A DNA stretch of 14,829 nt, from positions 1-14,829 of the forward strand of contig JAHDXX010000021.1 of NCBI GenBank assembly GCA_023384025.1, given 5' to 3'. Origin of the DNA: Sphingomonadaceae bacterium (GTDB lineage Bacteria; Pseudomonadota; Alphaproteobacteria; Sphingomonadales; Sphingomonadaceae). A program made the translations under genes and the position numbers. Under the pieces are notes generated by a model. The model had not been told where the DNA came from and made no database searches. It saw nothing but the letters and a program-made list of their open reading frames with translations. Shown here one piece after another: positions 6,846-13,507 of the stretch (the first letter of the stretch is position 1; each line of letters opens with the position of its first letter).

Positions 6846-7892
6846 ATGAAACTGACCAAGACTCTCGCTTTCCTCGCCATTTCCTCGCTCGCGCTGGCTG
6901 CGTGCGACAACACCGGCGGCGCCGGTGGCACCCGTGATTCGGTCCGCGTGGTCGGCTCGTCGACCGTGTTCCCGTTCGCCAAGAAGGTCGGCGAGCTGTT
7001 CGCCCAGGCGAACCCCGGCTTCAAGGCACCGCTGATCGAATCGACCGGCACCGGCGGCGGCATCAACCTGTTCTGCGCCGGGGTCGGCCCCAACACCCCC
7101 GATATCGCCAACGCCTCGCGCCGGATGAAGGCGAGCGAGTTCGAAGAGTGCAAGGCCAACGGCGTGACCGAAATCGTCGAGATCCAGGTCGGCCTTGACG
7201 GGCTGGTGTTCGCCTCGGCCAAGGGCGGGATCGAACTGAACCTGACCCCGGAAATCGTCTACAAGGCGCTCGCCGCCAAGCCGTTCGGCAAGGACCAGAC
7301 CGCGCAGACCTGGAAGGATGTCGATCCTTCGCTCCCGGCCGAACCGATCCTCGTTTACGGCCCGCCGTCGACCTCGGGCACCCGCGATTCGCTCAAGGAA
7401 CTGATCCTCGAGGTCGGCTGCAAGACCGACCCGGCCATGGCTGCGCTCAAGGACAGCGACGAAGACCAGTACGAGAAGCTGTGCACCGAAGTCCGCAGCG
7501 ACGGCAAGTACGTCGACCAGGGCGAGCAGGACAACCTGATCGTGCAGAAGATCAGCGGCAACCCCAAGGCGGTCGGCGTGTTCGGCTACTCGTTCCTCGA
7601 AGAGAACATGGACAAGGTCCACGGCCTGCCGGTCAATGGGGCGGTTCCGAGCTACGAGAATGTCTCGACCGGCAAGTATGCCGCCGCGCGCGAGATGTTC
7701 ATCTATGTCAAGAAGGCCCACCTCGAAGCGATCCCCGGTCTCAAGCAGTTCATCACCGAATGGACCAAGAACTGGGGCCAGGGCGGCGCGCTGACCAAGA
7801 TCGGCCTGATCGCCTCGCCCGCTGACAAGCTGGCCGCGATGGAAAAGGCCGCGACCGACATGACCGTGATGGACGGCACCGGGCTGAAATAA
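6846..7892 (+). CDS. pstS: Phosphate-binding lipoprotein, PstS family
   Basis: This 348-residue extracytoplasmic solute-binding protein would capture phosphate and pass it to the PstCAB importer. The N-terminus is a lipoprotein signal with lipobox LAAC and acyl-acceptor C20. Phosphate-contact motifs of the family are present: VGSSTVFPF (about 36-44), ESTGTGGG (65-72) and PPSTSGTRD (173-181). The ATG at 6846 has AGGA 9 bases upstream and gives the full signal; a TTG-initiated extension to 6774 would run through the Pho box. It follows the porin closely on the same strand, has its own Pho box, and is closed by a strong terminator. Genes for PstC, PstA and PstB do not follow, so the transporter core must be elsewhere. 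Confidence 0.94.
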   Translation: MKLTKTLAFLAISSLALAACDNTGGAGGTRDSVRVVGSSTVFPFAKKVGELFAQANPGFKAPLIESTGTGGGINLFCAGVGPNTPDIANASRRMKASEFEECKANGVTEIVEIQVGLDGLVFASAKGGIELNLTPEIVYKALAAKPFGKDQTAQTWKDVDPSLPAEPILVYGPPSTSGTRDSLKELILEVGCKTDPAMAALKDSDEDQYEKLCTEVRSDGKYVDQGEQDNLIVQKISGNPKAVGVFGYSFLEENMDKVHGLPVNGAVPSYENVSTGKYAAAREMFIYVKKAHLEAIPGLKQFITEWTKNWGQGGALTKIGLIASPADKLAAMEKAATDMTVMDGTGLK

Positions 7893-7921
7893 GCCTGCCG
7901 CAAGCTTCCGGACAACGATTG

Positions 7922-7953
7922 CGCCGCCCTGCCACATGGCCGGGCGGCGTTTT
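7922..7953 (+). terminator. Intrinsic terminator of pstS
   Basis: CGCCGCCC (7922-7929) pairs perfectly with GGGCGGCG (7942-7949), and a further GCC/GGC pairing can form inside the 12-base loop. TTTT follows at 7950-7953. It lies 29 bases past the pstS stop and separates the phosphate genes from the next gene. Confidence 0.88.
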
Positions 7954-8018
7954 CGTGCGCGATTTGCATTTGCGCAGGGTTTGCGCTTGAATGCCGCCGG
8001 GTCGCCGGGAGAGACAAT

Positions 8019-9209
8019 TTGGTCCGGCAAGCAATGCGGATTGCAGGACTGGTCCTGCTACTGATCATCGCCGGGCTGGCGATCGCCTGGGCGACTGCGC
8101 CTGATCCGCGCGGCAACCCTGCCTCGTTCGAAGCCGATCCGCTGATGCCGGGCATTGCCCCGCTCGAGGAAGCGGTCACGCTGGCCCAGCGGCGCAAGAC
8201 GGACGGAACAGTGGCGACCTACCTCGTTATCGGCCTCGCTGAAGGGCAGGTCCGCGCAATCGATCTTGCCGCGCTCGGCGCAGACGACGTGGCCGACCCC
8301 TTCGCCGCGCTCGCCTCGCTCGACGCCGAAGCCTTGCGCCCCAACCGGCTGGCCGAAGCGCCGATCCTCACGTTCACGCTGGCGGAACTGCTCCCGGCAG
8401 CAGGCAATGGGACACGCCATGTCGCCACCGGCACCAACTTCGCCGCCCATGCCGAGGAAGCGGGAAGCGACAGCGTGTTCCAGTTCCCCAAGTTCGGGCA
8501 GGCCAGCGGCGCGCAGACCACGGTCCGCGCCGATCCGGACATCCTGATCGACTACGAAGTCGAGCTGTGCCTGCGGTTCGACCGCCCGGTGGCCAGCCTC
8601 GCCGATTTCGACGCCGCCACCAAGGGCCTGTTCCTGTGCGGTAATTTCACGGACCGGGCCACGCTGGCGCGTATGGCCGATCCGGACAACCTCGATTCCG
8701 GCACCGGGTTCAGCGATGCCAAGAGCCGGGAGGACTTCTTCCCGGCGGGAGCCTTGCTGGTGATCCCGCGCGATCTTGCCGCATTCGTGGCGCAGGAAAG
8801 GATGACCACGGCAGTCAACGGCCAACCCCGGCAGGATGCGCGGGGCGGGGAAATGACACTCGATTTCAGGGGCCTGTCGGAAAAGGCGCTTGGCGACATG
8901 GACCAGCCGCGGTTCCGCTATCGCGGGGCCAGTCACCGGCTCGCGCCGGCTGGCACGCTGACGCCCGCCACTGTGCTGATGTCGGGCACGGCCGAAGGGG
9001 TGATCTTCACCCCGCCCACCCGCGCCGACATGATCGAGGGGCTGGTCGACTGGGCGCTGGGCGGCGGCCGCGTGACCCCGACCCGGGCGGTGATCGAGCG
9101 CTTCATCGCCAACGAACTGGCCACCCGCCACTTTCTCCAGCCGGGCGACAGGGTCGATTTTGCCTCGAGCCGCCTTGGCACGATCCGGGTCGATGTGACC
9201 GGGGAGTAA
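8019..9209 (+). CDS. Fumarylacetoacetate hydrolase-family protein with N-terminal hydrophobic segment
   Basis: The 396-residue protein has a FAH-type catalytic domain from about residue 115 to the end. Family marks are visible: GTNFAAHAEE (138-147), FPKF (156-159), the metal-binding acids E180 and E182 in DYEVEL, D233 in GFSDAKS, and SGTAEGVIF (322-330). Members cleave or decarboxylate C-C bonds in beta-diketo or oxo-acid substrates using Mg2+; the substrate here is unknown. Unusually, residues 7-27 are strongly hydrophobic (IAGLVLLLIIAGLAIAWATA), acting as a signal peptide (ATA before PDP) or a membrane anchor, so the enzyme is probably periplasm-facing. The TTG at 8019 is preferred because GGGAG lies 7 bases upstream; the alternative ATG at 8034 lacks a ribosome site but keeps the hydrophobic segment. 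Confidence 0.87.
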   Translation: MVRQAMRIAGLVLLLIIAGLAIAWATAPDPRGNPASFEADPLMPGIAPLEEAVTLAQRRKTDGTVATYLVIGLAEGQVRAIDLAALGADDVADPFAALASLDAEALRPNRLAEAPILTFTLAELLPAAGNGTRHVATGTNFAAHAEEAGSDSVFQFPKFGQASGAQTTVRADPDILIDYEVELCLRFDRPVASLADFDAATKGLFLCGNFTDRATLARMADPDNLDSGTGFSDAKSREDFFPAGALLVIPRDLAAFVAQERMTTAVNGQPRQDARGGEMTLDFRGLSEKALGDMDQPRFRYRGASHRLAPAGTLTPATVLMSGTAEGVIFTPPTRADMIEGLVDWALGGGRVTPTRAVIERFIANELATRHFLQPGDRVDFASSRLGTIRVDVTGE

Positions 9210-9257
9210 TGCGATCAGCGATTGCCAGCGGATGAAACCGCGTTACACCCTGGCATC

Positions 9258-10406
9258 ATGAGCGAGCGCAAGCTGCGGGCCTGGCAGGAAGCCGGACTGA
9301 TCGATGAAGGCACCGCCGCGCGGATCCGCGCGTGGGAAGACGAACACAGCCGCCCGCTGGCGCTGTGGGCCGTGATCGGGGTCGGCGCCCTCGCCATCGG
9401 GCTGGGAGTTATCTCCCTCGTTGCCGCCAACTGGGAAGATGTGCCGGGCATGGTCCGGCTGGCGGTGCATCTTGCGCTGCTGGTCGCGCTCGGCGGGTTC
9501 ATCGGCTGGCGCGGCGAGGCGCTGGAGCGCGACCATCCGTGGGGGCTGGAGGCCGCGCTGTTCGTGCTGGCCATGCTCGGAATGGCCTTCTTCGGCCATA
9601 TCGGGCAGGTCTACCAGACCAGTTCGCCGCTGTGGCAACCGATCGCGGCCTGGCTGGTGCTGTTCGGCCCGCTGCTGCTGCTGCGCGGGCAGAGCTGGCT
9701 GGCCGCAGCGCTGCTGTTCGCAGGTCTGGCTTATGCGACCTGGGACTATGCCGGCAGCCTTGATCCGCAAATGCTCGATGGCCGCAGGGCCGATGCCGGG
9801 CTTGTCGCACGGGTTGCCCTTGTCACGGCAGTCCCGCTGCTGTTCGCCCCGTTTGCCGCATGGATGCGCGGCCGCAGCGCGCGCGAAGCCTTCTGGAAGC
9901 GCCTCGAACAACTGGCGCTCACTTATGCTGTCGGCGGCGCGTCGGTGATTGCCATTGCCGCCGGGGTCGACCGGTTCGAGGACGGGATCATGGGCCTTGC
10001 CGCGCAAAGCGAGCGCGGCGGGCTGGCACTGGCTGCGGCGGCGGTGATTGCCTGGGCACGGCGGAGCAGGTCGGGTGAAGCAACCGCGCTGGTGATGGCG
10101 GGCGCGGGGCTGGCCTGTGTTGTCGCCTACCTGCTCTCCGACAGCCAGCTCGGCGCCGGATTGCTGTTCATGGCGCTGTGGACCGGGATTGCCGCCGCCG
10201 CGCTGCACGCAGGATGGCGCGGGGTGTTCCAGCTGGCGGTCGCCGCCGTGGCGCTGCGGCTGATCGTGCTCAGTTTCGAGCTCGCCAGCGACCTGCTGAC
10301 CAGCGGCTTCGGCCTGATCTTTTCCGGCTTGCTGATCCTCGGCATTGCCTTCGTGGCAGTGCGGATTTTGCGCACCTTTGCCCCGCCGAGGGAGGCGACA
10401 CCATGA
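9258..10406 (+). CDS. DUF2157 multi-pass membrane protein
   Basis: This 382-residue protein has a short N-terminal cytoplasmic helix region (MSERKLRAWQEAGLIDEGTAARI) and then about 8-10 hydrophobic spans. Its first span is followed by the family-typical VAANWEDVP. Function of DUF2157 is unknown; members commonly sit beside GDYXXLXY-family genes, as here. The stop overlaps the next start as ATGA, so the two should be translated together. The ATG at 9258 is chosen because it begins the conserved region, though no clear Shine-Dalgarno precedes it; an in-frame TTG at 9222 has GGGGAG only 15 bases upstream, too far to favour it. Forty-eight bases separate it from the FAH-family gene. Confidence 0.88.
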   Translation: MSERKLRAWQEAGLIDEGTAARIRAWEDEHSRPLALWAVIGVGALAIGLGVISLVAANWEDVPGMVRLAVHLALLVALGGFIGWRGEALERDHPWGLEAALFVLAMLGMAFFGHIGQVYQTSSPLWQPIAAWLVLFGPLLLLRGQSWLAAALLFAGLAYATWDYAGSLDPQMLDGRRADAGLVARVALVTAVPLLFAPFAAWMRGRSAREAFWKRLEQLALTYAVGGASVIAIAAGVDRFEDGIMGLAAQSERGGLALAAAAVIAWARRSRSGEATALVMAGAGLACVVAYLLSDSQLGAGLLFMALWTGIAAAALHAGWRGVFQLAVAAVALRLIVLSFELASDLLTSGFGLIFSGLLILGIAFVAVRILRTFAPPREATP

Positions 10407-10987
10407 ACCGCCGCCTCGCCTCGCTCGCGGCAATCGCGCTGCCTCTGGTCGGCCTTGCCGGGATGTGGGCCTCGACCGAGCGCTGGAGCCGGCAGGGGAC
10501 CGACTGGCTGGTCCCGGTCGAAGGTTACGACCCGCGCGACTTGCTGCGCGGGCACTATGTCCAGTTCCGCTATGCCTGGCCGGGGGCGCAAGCGCCGACC
10601 ACGGACGCGCCATTTGGTGCGCAGCAGAACGCTTACCCCTTCGGCGGCTGTCTCGAAGGCACCGCACCGAAGCTCGAGCGGGTGCGCAAGCTCGCCAGCG
10701 AAGCGGAGCGCGAAGCATGCGCCGCCTATCTCGCGCCGGAGGAATCCGGCATGTTCGGCGGGCCGGACCTGCCGCGCGACGGACGGCTCTACATTCCGCA
10801 AACTGCCGGACCGGCGCTGGAAAAGCGCCTGCGCGACGCGGACACTGCGGCAACGATCCGCGTGCGCCTGCGCTCGGACGGCACGGTTACCCCGCTGGAA
10901 CTGACCTTCAGTCCGCGCCCGCCGGTGCCTGACCGAGATAGCCCTGCTGACCCAGAAGCCAGCGCAACCCCTCCTCGAAACCGCTGA
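10403..10987 (+). CDS. GDYXXLXY-family protein
   Basis: A 194-residue protein with one N-terminal hydrophobic segment (about residues 6-23), so it is likely anchored in or exported across the inner membrane. The stretch YDPRDLLRGHYVQFRYAWP contains the family-naming motif as GHYVQFRY (50-57), with His where Asp is usual. A later EESGMFGGPDLPRDGRLYIPQ stretch precedes a region (ATIRVRLRSDGTVTPLEL) fitting the domain's end. Function is unknown. It overlaps DUF2157 by 4 bp and has GGGAGG upstream of its ATG. Its last ~27 residues, rich in Pro, Asp and Arg, are encoded where the gene overlaps the 3' end of the opposing minus-strand gene, and they look unconserved. Confidence 0.82.
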   Translation: MNRRLASLAAIALPLVGLAGMWASTERWSRQGTDWLVPVEGYDPRDLLRGHYVQFRYAWPGAQAPTTDAPFGAQQNAYPFGGCLEGTAPKLERVRKLASEAEREACAAYLAPEESGMFGGPDLPRDGRLYIPQTAGPALEKRLRDADTAATIRVRLRSDGTVTPLELTFSPRPPVPDRDSPADPEASATPPRNR

Positions 10988-11813
10988 ACACCAGCGCCTT
11001 GCCTTCGGGGCATTCGTCGTTGACGTAATCGACCGTGCACGGTTCGGGCAGCCAGTCGGCCTGCGGGGCGTTGCGGATTGCTTCCGCGATTCCGTCCTCG
11101 GCACGGCCAAGCCGGGCCATGGCCGCGGCGTAGGCGGCACAGGCGCCAACCTGGCCCTTGCGGCAGAACTTGCCTACTTTCTTCGCCTCGCGCTGCCAGA
11201 ACCTGGCGTAGCGCGGCTCGGCCGAGACATCGACCAGCGCGCCCTGGCGCAGGTTCCACAGGCGCGGCGGGGCCCAGCTCCCGGCGTAGGAAGTGAAGGC
11301 ATAGAGAAAGCTGTCGTCGGCGCGGCGGATGTCGGCAATGCCGTCACCATCGATGTCGCGCGGGAAGCCGGTGTCCGGATCGCCGTCCATCATCGGCAGG
11401 TCGAGCACTGCAATCTTGCCCTCCTGCCGCGTGACCAGCTGGAAGGTGACGCAGCAGTGCATCCCGCCGGTATACCCGGTCAGGATCACCACCGGATCAG
11501 CGTCCTTGCGGGCCAGCTTGCCCACGCCGACCCACAGGCCATGGGTCGGCACCACTGCCTCGTCGACCGCGACCTCGAACGGGTCCGCGCCGGGGAAGGT
11601 GACCGTCGCGCGCACAGTGCCGATCTCGAACTCCTCGCCGTCGACGACTTCGACGTGCGAGTGCGGTTCGAGCCGCACTTCCACCCCTTCGGCACGAAGC
11701 GTGGCGACTTTCTGGTCAACCAGCGGATTGACGGTGCGCCAGGTGCTGGCGGACGCGGTGTGGGGCAGCGAGATCGCGGCGAGGGAAAGAGCCAGCAGAC
11801 GCAGGAAAGACAA
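10908..11813 (-). CDS. Exported Cys-rich protein with DxDxDG motif, unknown function
   Basis: I do not recognise a named family in this 301-residue protein. A signal peptide is clear (MSFLRLLALSLAAISLPHTASA, mature end near STW), so it acts in the periplasm or outside. A central DIDGDGIADI (153-162) is a calcium-loop type DxDxDG motif, as in FG-GAP/EF-hand-like repeats, and GGMHCCVTFQL comes just before it. Six cysteines (120, 121, 217, 225, 259, 268) suggest disulfides. The C-terminal half is helical and alanine-rich (CAAYAAAMARLGRAEDGIAEAIRNAP). The start is TTG with GGAG about 10 bases upstream; the frame closes at a TAG just before, so no ATG is available. The 3' end overlaps the convergent GDYXXLXY gene by 80 bp. 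It is last in a minus-strand run of four genes. Confidence 0.78.
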   Translation of the reverse strand: MSFLRLLALSLAAISLPHTASASTWRTVNPLVDQKVATLRAEGVEVRLEPHSHVEVVDGEEFEIGTVRATVTFPGADPFEVAVDEAVVPTHGLWVGVGKLARKDADPVVILTGYTGGMHCCVTFQLVTRQEGKIAVLDLPMMDGDPDTGFPRDIDGDGIADIRRADDSFLYAFTSYAGSWAPPRLWNLRQGALVDVSAEPRYARFWQREAKKVGKFCRKGQVGACAAYAAAMARLGRAEDGIAEAIRNAPQADWLPEPCTVDYVNDECPEGKALVFSGFEEGLRWLLGQQGYLGQAPAGAD

Positions 11814-11885
11814 AGGCAGAGCACTCCGGAACGGGAGCTCCTACGCTATCGCGGAACCGCGCAGGGTGCCAACTGACAAGTGCGG

Positions 11886-12443
11886 TTAGAGGTATTCCAC
11901 CGATACCGCGAACTGGCCCACGTAGGTGCCTGGCGTCTGGTTCGCCAGCACCCGCAAGCGACCGCCGATCGTGAACCGGAACAGGCCGTTGGCCGAAGCG
12001 ATGCGGAACGTGCGCGGAGCCGTGCCGATCACCACCGGCGGCGTGCTGCCGATGGTCACCTGGTCCAGCCGCATGGTCTGCGTGCCACCCTGCCGCACCA
12101 GATTGTACTGGTTGGCATCGAGATAAATCCGCAAGCGCTGGTTGAATGTGCCATAGCCGTAGAACGCGGCGTTCTGGGTCGTCCCGGTCACGATGATGCC
12201 GCTGGTGGTGGTCACCGCATTGCCTGGCGACAGCGTGACGAACCCGGTCGTGGTGCCGGGGATGATGATCCCGAAATCGAGGTCCTGTTCCTTGACCAGG
12301 CTGAGCGGCGTGATCGCCAGCGCTTCGGCATTGGCGGTGGCGGCCTCCCCCTGAGCGCGCGCCGGCTCCGGCACTGCAAGCAGCACCGCGCCAACGCCCA
12401 TCACGCAAAGGAAAAGTCTAGAGAGCAAATGAAACGACCCCAT
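11886..12443 (-). CDS. DUF4402 family secreted protein (copy A)
   Basis: A 185-residue protein with a signal peptide (about 1-30, PEPARA before QGEA). The mature part starts ALAITPLSLVKEQDLDFGIIIPG, the recognisable opening of DUF4402, and ends with TPGTYVGQFAVSVEYL, a closing beta-strand. The body alternates short polar and hydrophobic strands without cysteines, fitting a secreted beta-sandwich. The role is unknown; such proteins are common in sphingomonads. It is a clear paralogue of the gene at 12801-13382, with identical layout and shared motifs (PLS-VK--DLDFG-IIP; GTY-G-F-V---Y). The ATG at 12443 lacks a good Shine-Dalgarno; a Met 14 residues later (12401) is an alternative that shortens the signal peptide. 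Confidence 0.85.
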   Translation of the reverse strand: MGSFHLLSRLFLCVMGVGAVLLAVPEPARAQGEAATANAEALAITPLSLVKEQDLDFGIIIPGTTTGFVTLSPGNAVTTTSGIIVTGTTQNAAFYGYGTFNQRLRIYLDANQYNLVRQGGTQTMRLDQVTIGSTPPVVIGTAPRTFRIASANGLFRFTIGGRLRVLANQTPGTYVGQFAVSVEYL

Positions 12444-12462
12444 GCCGGAGCCGCAGGGTCTA

Positions 12463-12487
12463 GCCCTATTTTGTAAATTTTGCCCTA
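12463..12487 (-). promoter_or_regulatory. AT-rich patch with direct repeat, candidate promoter of DUF4402 copy A
   Basis: In an otherwise GC-rich window, the sequence just upstream of copy A is AT-rich (TTTTGTAAATTTT on the plus strand). It is flanked by two direct GCCCTA copies at 12463-12468 and 12482-12487, 19 bases apart, about two helical turns. It lies 20-45 bases before the ATG and right behind the zf-CHCC stop. The location suggests a promoter or operator; no confident -35/-10 pair can be named. Confidence 0.3.
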
Positions 12488-12488
12488 A

Positions 12489-12749
12489 TCAGCGGTGCCC
12501 GGGGTCGCTGCCTTCGGCGATGTCGGGCAAGGCCGCCTGGTCGGCACCATCGGCCGGGCCGCCGCGCAGCACGAAGCGGCGGTCGCAATAGCCGCAGTCG
12601 ACATAACCGTGCTCGTCGATTTCCAGCCACACTTTCGGGTGGCCGAGCGCGGCCGGGCGAAAGCCCGATCCGCCGCGGATGGCGCTGGCGCCGTCGCAGC
12701 TGACGCGGTGGTGGTCGACAAGGATGGTTTCAGGCGGCGCGATGGTCAT
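12489..12749 (-). CDS. Zinc-finger domain-containing protein (zf-CHCC, NDUFS6-like)
   Basis: An 86-residue protein with the zf-CHCC domain, the bacterial relative of the NDUFS6 subunit of mitochondrial complex I. The segment ALGHPKVWLEIDEHGYVDCG is strongly typical. Zinc ligands are C18 (VSCDG), H37 (LGHP), C52 and C55 (DCGYC). Alphaproteobacteria often carry such small standalone genes; a role with complex I or in zinc handling is plausible by homology, not shown. No signal peptide is present, so it is cytoplasmic, unlike both neighbours. The ATG at 12749 has a GGGG run about 10 bases upstream, and a GATATATC palindrome (12760-12767) sits just before it. It lies between the two DUF4402 genes on the same strand. 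Confidence 0.9.
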   Translation of the reverse strand: MTIAPPETILVDHHRVSCDGASAIRGGSGFRPAALGHPKVWLEIDEHGYVDCGYCDRRFVLRGGPADGADQAALPDIAEGSDPGHR

Positions 12750-12800
12750 GGCCCGCCCCGATATATCCTTGTCCGCGCCAAGGCAATCGGCGGTGTGCGT

Positions 12801-13382
12801 TCAGAAGTACTGGATATCGACGTCGAACGTGCCGGTATAGGTGCCCTGGGCCTGGTTTGCGCCGACATTGAGCGTGCCGCCCACGCGGAAATAGAAGATC
12901 CCGCTGGGATGGAGGATGATGAACCGGAAGCTCCTCTGGTTCAGCCGCACAACCAGCAAGTCGGGCGTACCGTTCACGGTCATGTTGTCGACCCGCATGG
13001 TAGCCCCGGTCGCATTGGTAACCGTCATCCTGGCATTGGGCGGTATCCGAACCCGCACGAGTTGCAGCACAGAACCAGCTCCGACAAACTCCGCTGGCTG
13101 GCATACCCCACTTCGGATCACCCCGCCGGTCACCGTGCAGGTCGGCGTGGCAGTCGGGTCCAACACGACCGTGCCGCCGGTATCGGGAATGATCGTCCCG
13201 AAATCGAGGTCTTCGGACTTCACGATGCTGAGCGGCTTGACCAGGATGGCGCTGGCCGTGTTGGGCCCGGTTTGCGCCGCATGCGCCGCGCCGGGCATGG
13301 CAAGCAGGCCTGCGAAGAGCAGGCAAGCCAGCGCACCCAACCCCCGAATCGGGGCAGCAGCCAGAGGCAATTTCGGTCCCAT
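12801..13382 (-). CDS. DUF4402 family secreted protein (copy B)
   Basis: This 193-residue protein has a signal peptide (MGPKLPLAAAP... to about PGAAHA, mature end AQTGPN). The mature region has ILVKPLSIVKSEDLDFGTII at its start and QGTYTGTFDVDIQYF at its end, the two DUF4402 hallmarks also present in copy A. Unlike copy A, it has a Cys pair (CTVTGGVIRSGVC), probably a disulfide-closed loop. The ATG at 13382 is preferred because it opens directly into a normal signal peptide; a GTG at 13418 in frame has its GGGGAG touching the start codon, giving no usable spacing. It is first in the minus-strand run and divergent from the ABC ATPase gene. Function is unknown; an extracellular surface role is a guess from export and beta-rich sequence. 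Confidence 0.85.
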   Translation of the reverse strand: MGPKLPLAAAPIRGLGALACLLFAGLLAMPGAAHAAQTGPNTASAILVKPLSIVKSEDLDFGTIIPDTGGTVVLDPTATPTCTVTGGVIRSGVCQPAEFVGAGSVLQLVRVRIPPNARMTVTNATGATMRVDNMTVNGTPDLLVVRLNQRSFRFIILHPSGIFYFRVGGTLNVGANQAQGTYTGTFDVDIQYF

Positions 13383-13433
13383 CGTGCCGGTGGGTAAGCC
13401 CCAACCCCTGAAGGCCACCTCCCCGGAGGCAGT

Positions 13434-13447
13434 TAACGGGCCGGTTA
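13434..13447. promoter_or_regulatory. Imperfect palindrome in the divergent intergenic region
   Basis: TAACGGGCCGGTTA is a 14-base palindrome with a single mismatched pair. It lies in the 125-bp gap between DUF4402 copy B and the ABC ATPase, placed where one regulator could affect both. A short CCTCC/GGAGG inverted repeat (13418-13429) lies beside it. No confident -35/-10 promoter is visible in the gap. Confidence 0.25.
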
Positions 13448-13507
13448 CTTCTGCGCGAAAGCATGCCCCCTTTACGGACCCGCCATGGCAGGCCTAGGCA
13501 GCATGGC

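Noticed and set aside
6828..8030. 400-codon open frame antisense to pstS
   Set aside because: It reads across the pstS terminator and is Arg/Gly/Asp-rich without motifs; a GC-rich shadow of pstS.
9243..10853. 536-codon open frame antisense to DUF2157/GDYXXLXY
   Set aside because: It is low-complexity Arg/Gln/Pro/Ala-rich, lacks any domain, and mirrors the codon pattern of the well-supported plus-strand genes in GC-rich DNA.
13383..13507. Riboswitch (c-di-GMP or cobalamin type) in the leader of DUF4402 copy B
   Set aside because: GC-rich hairpin-prone sequence is present, but I could not match conserved core bases of either class.
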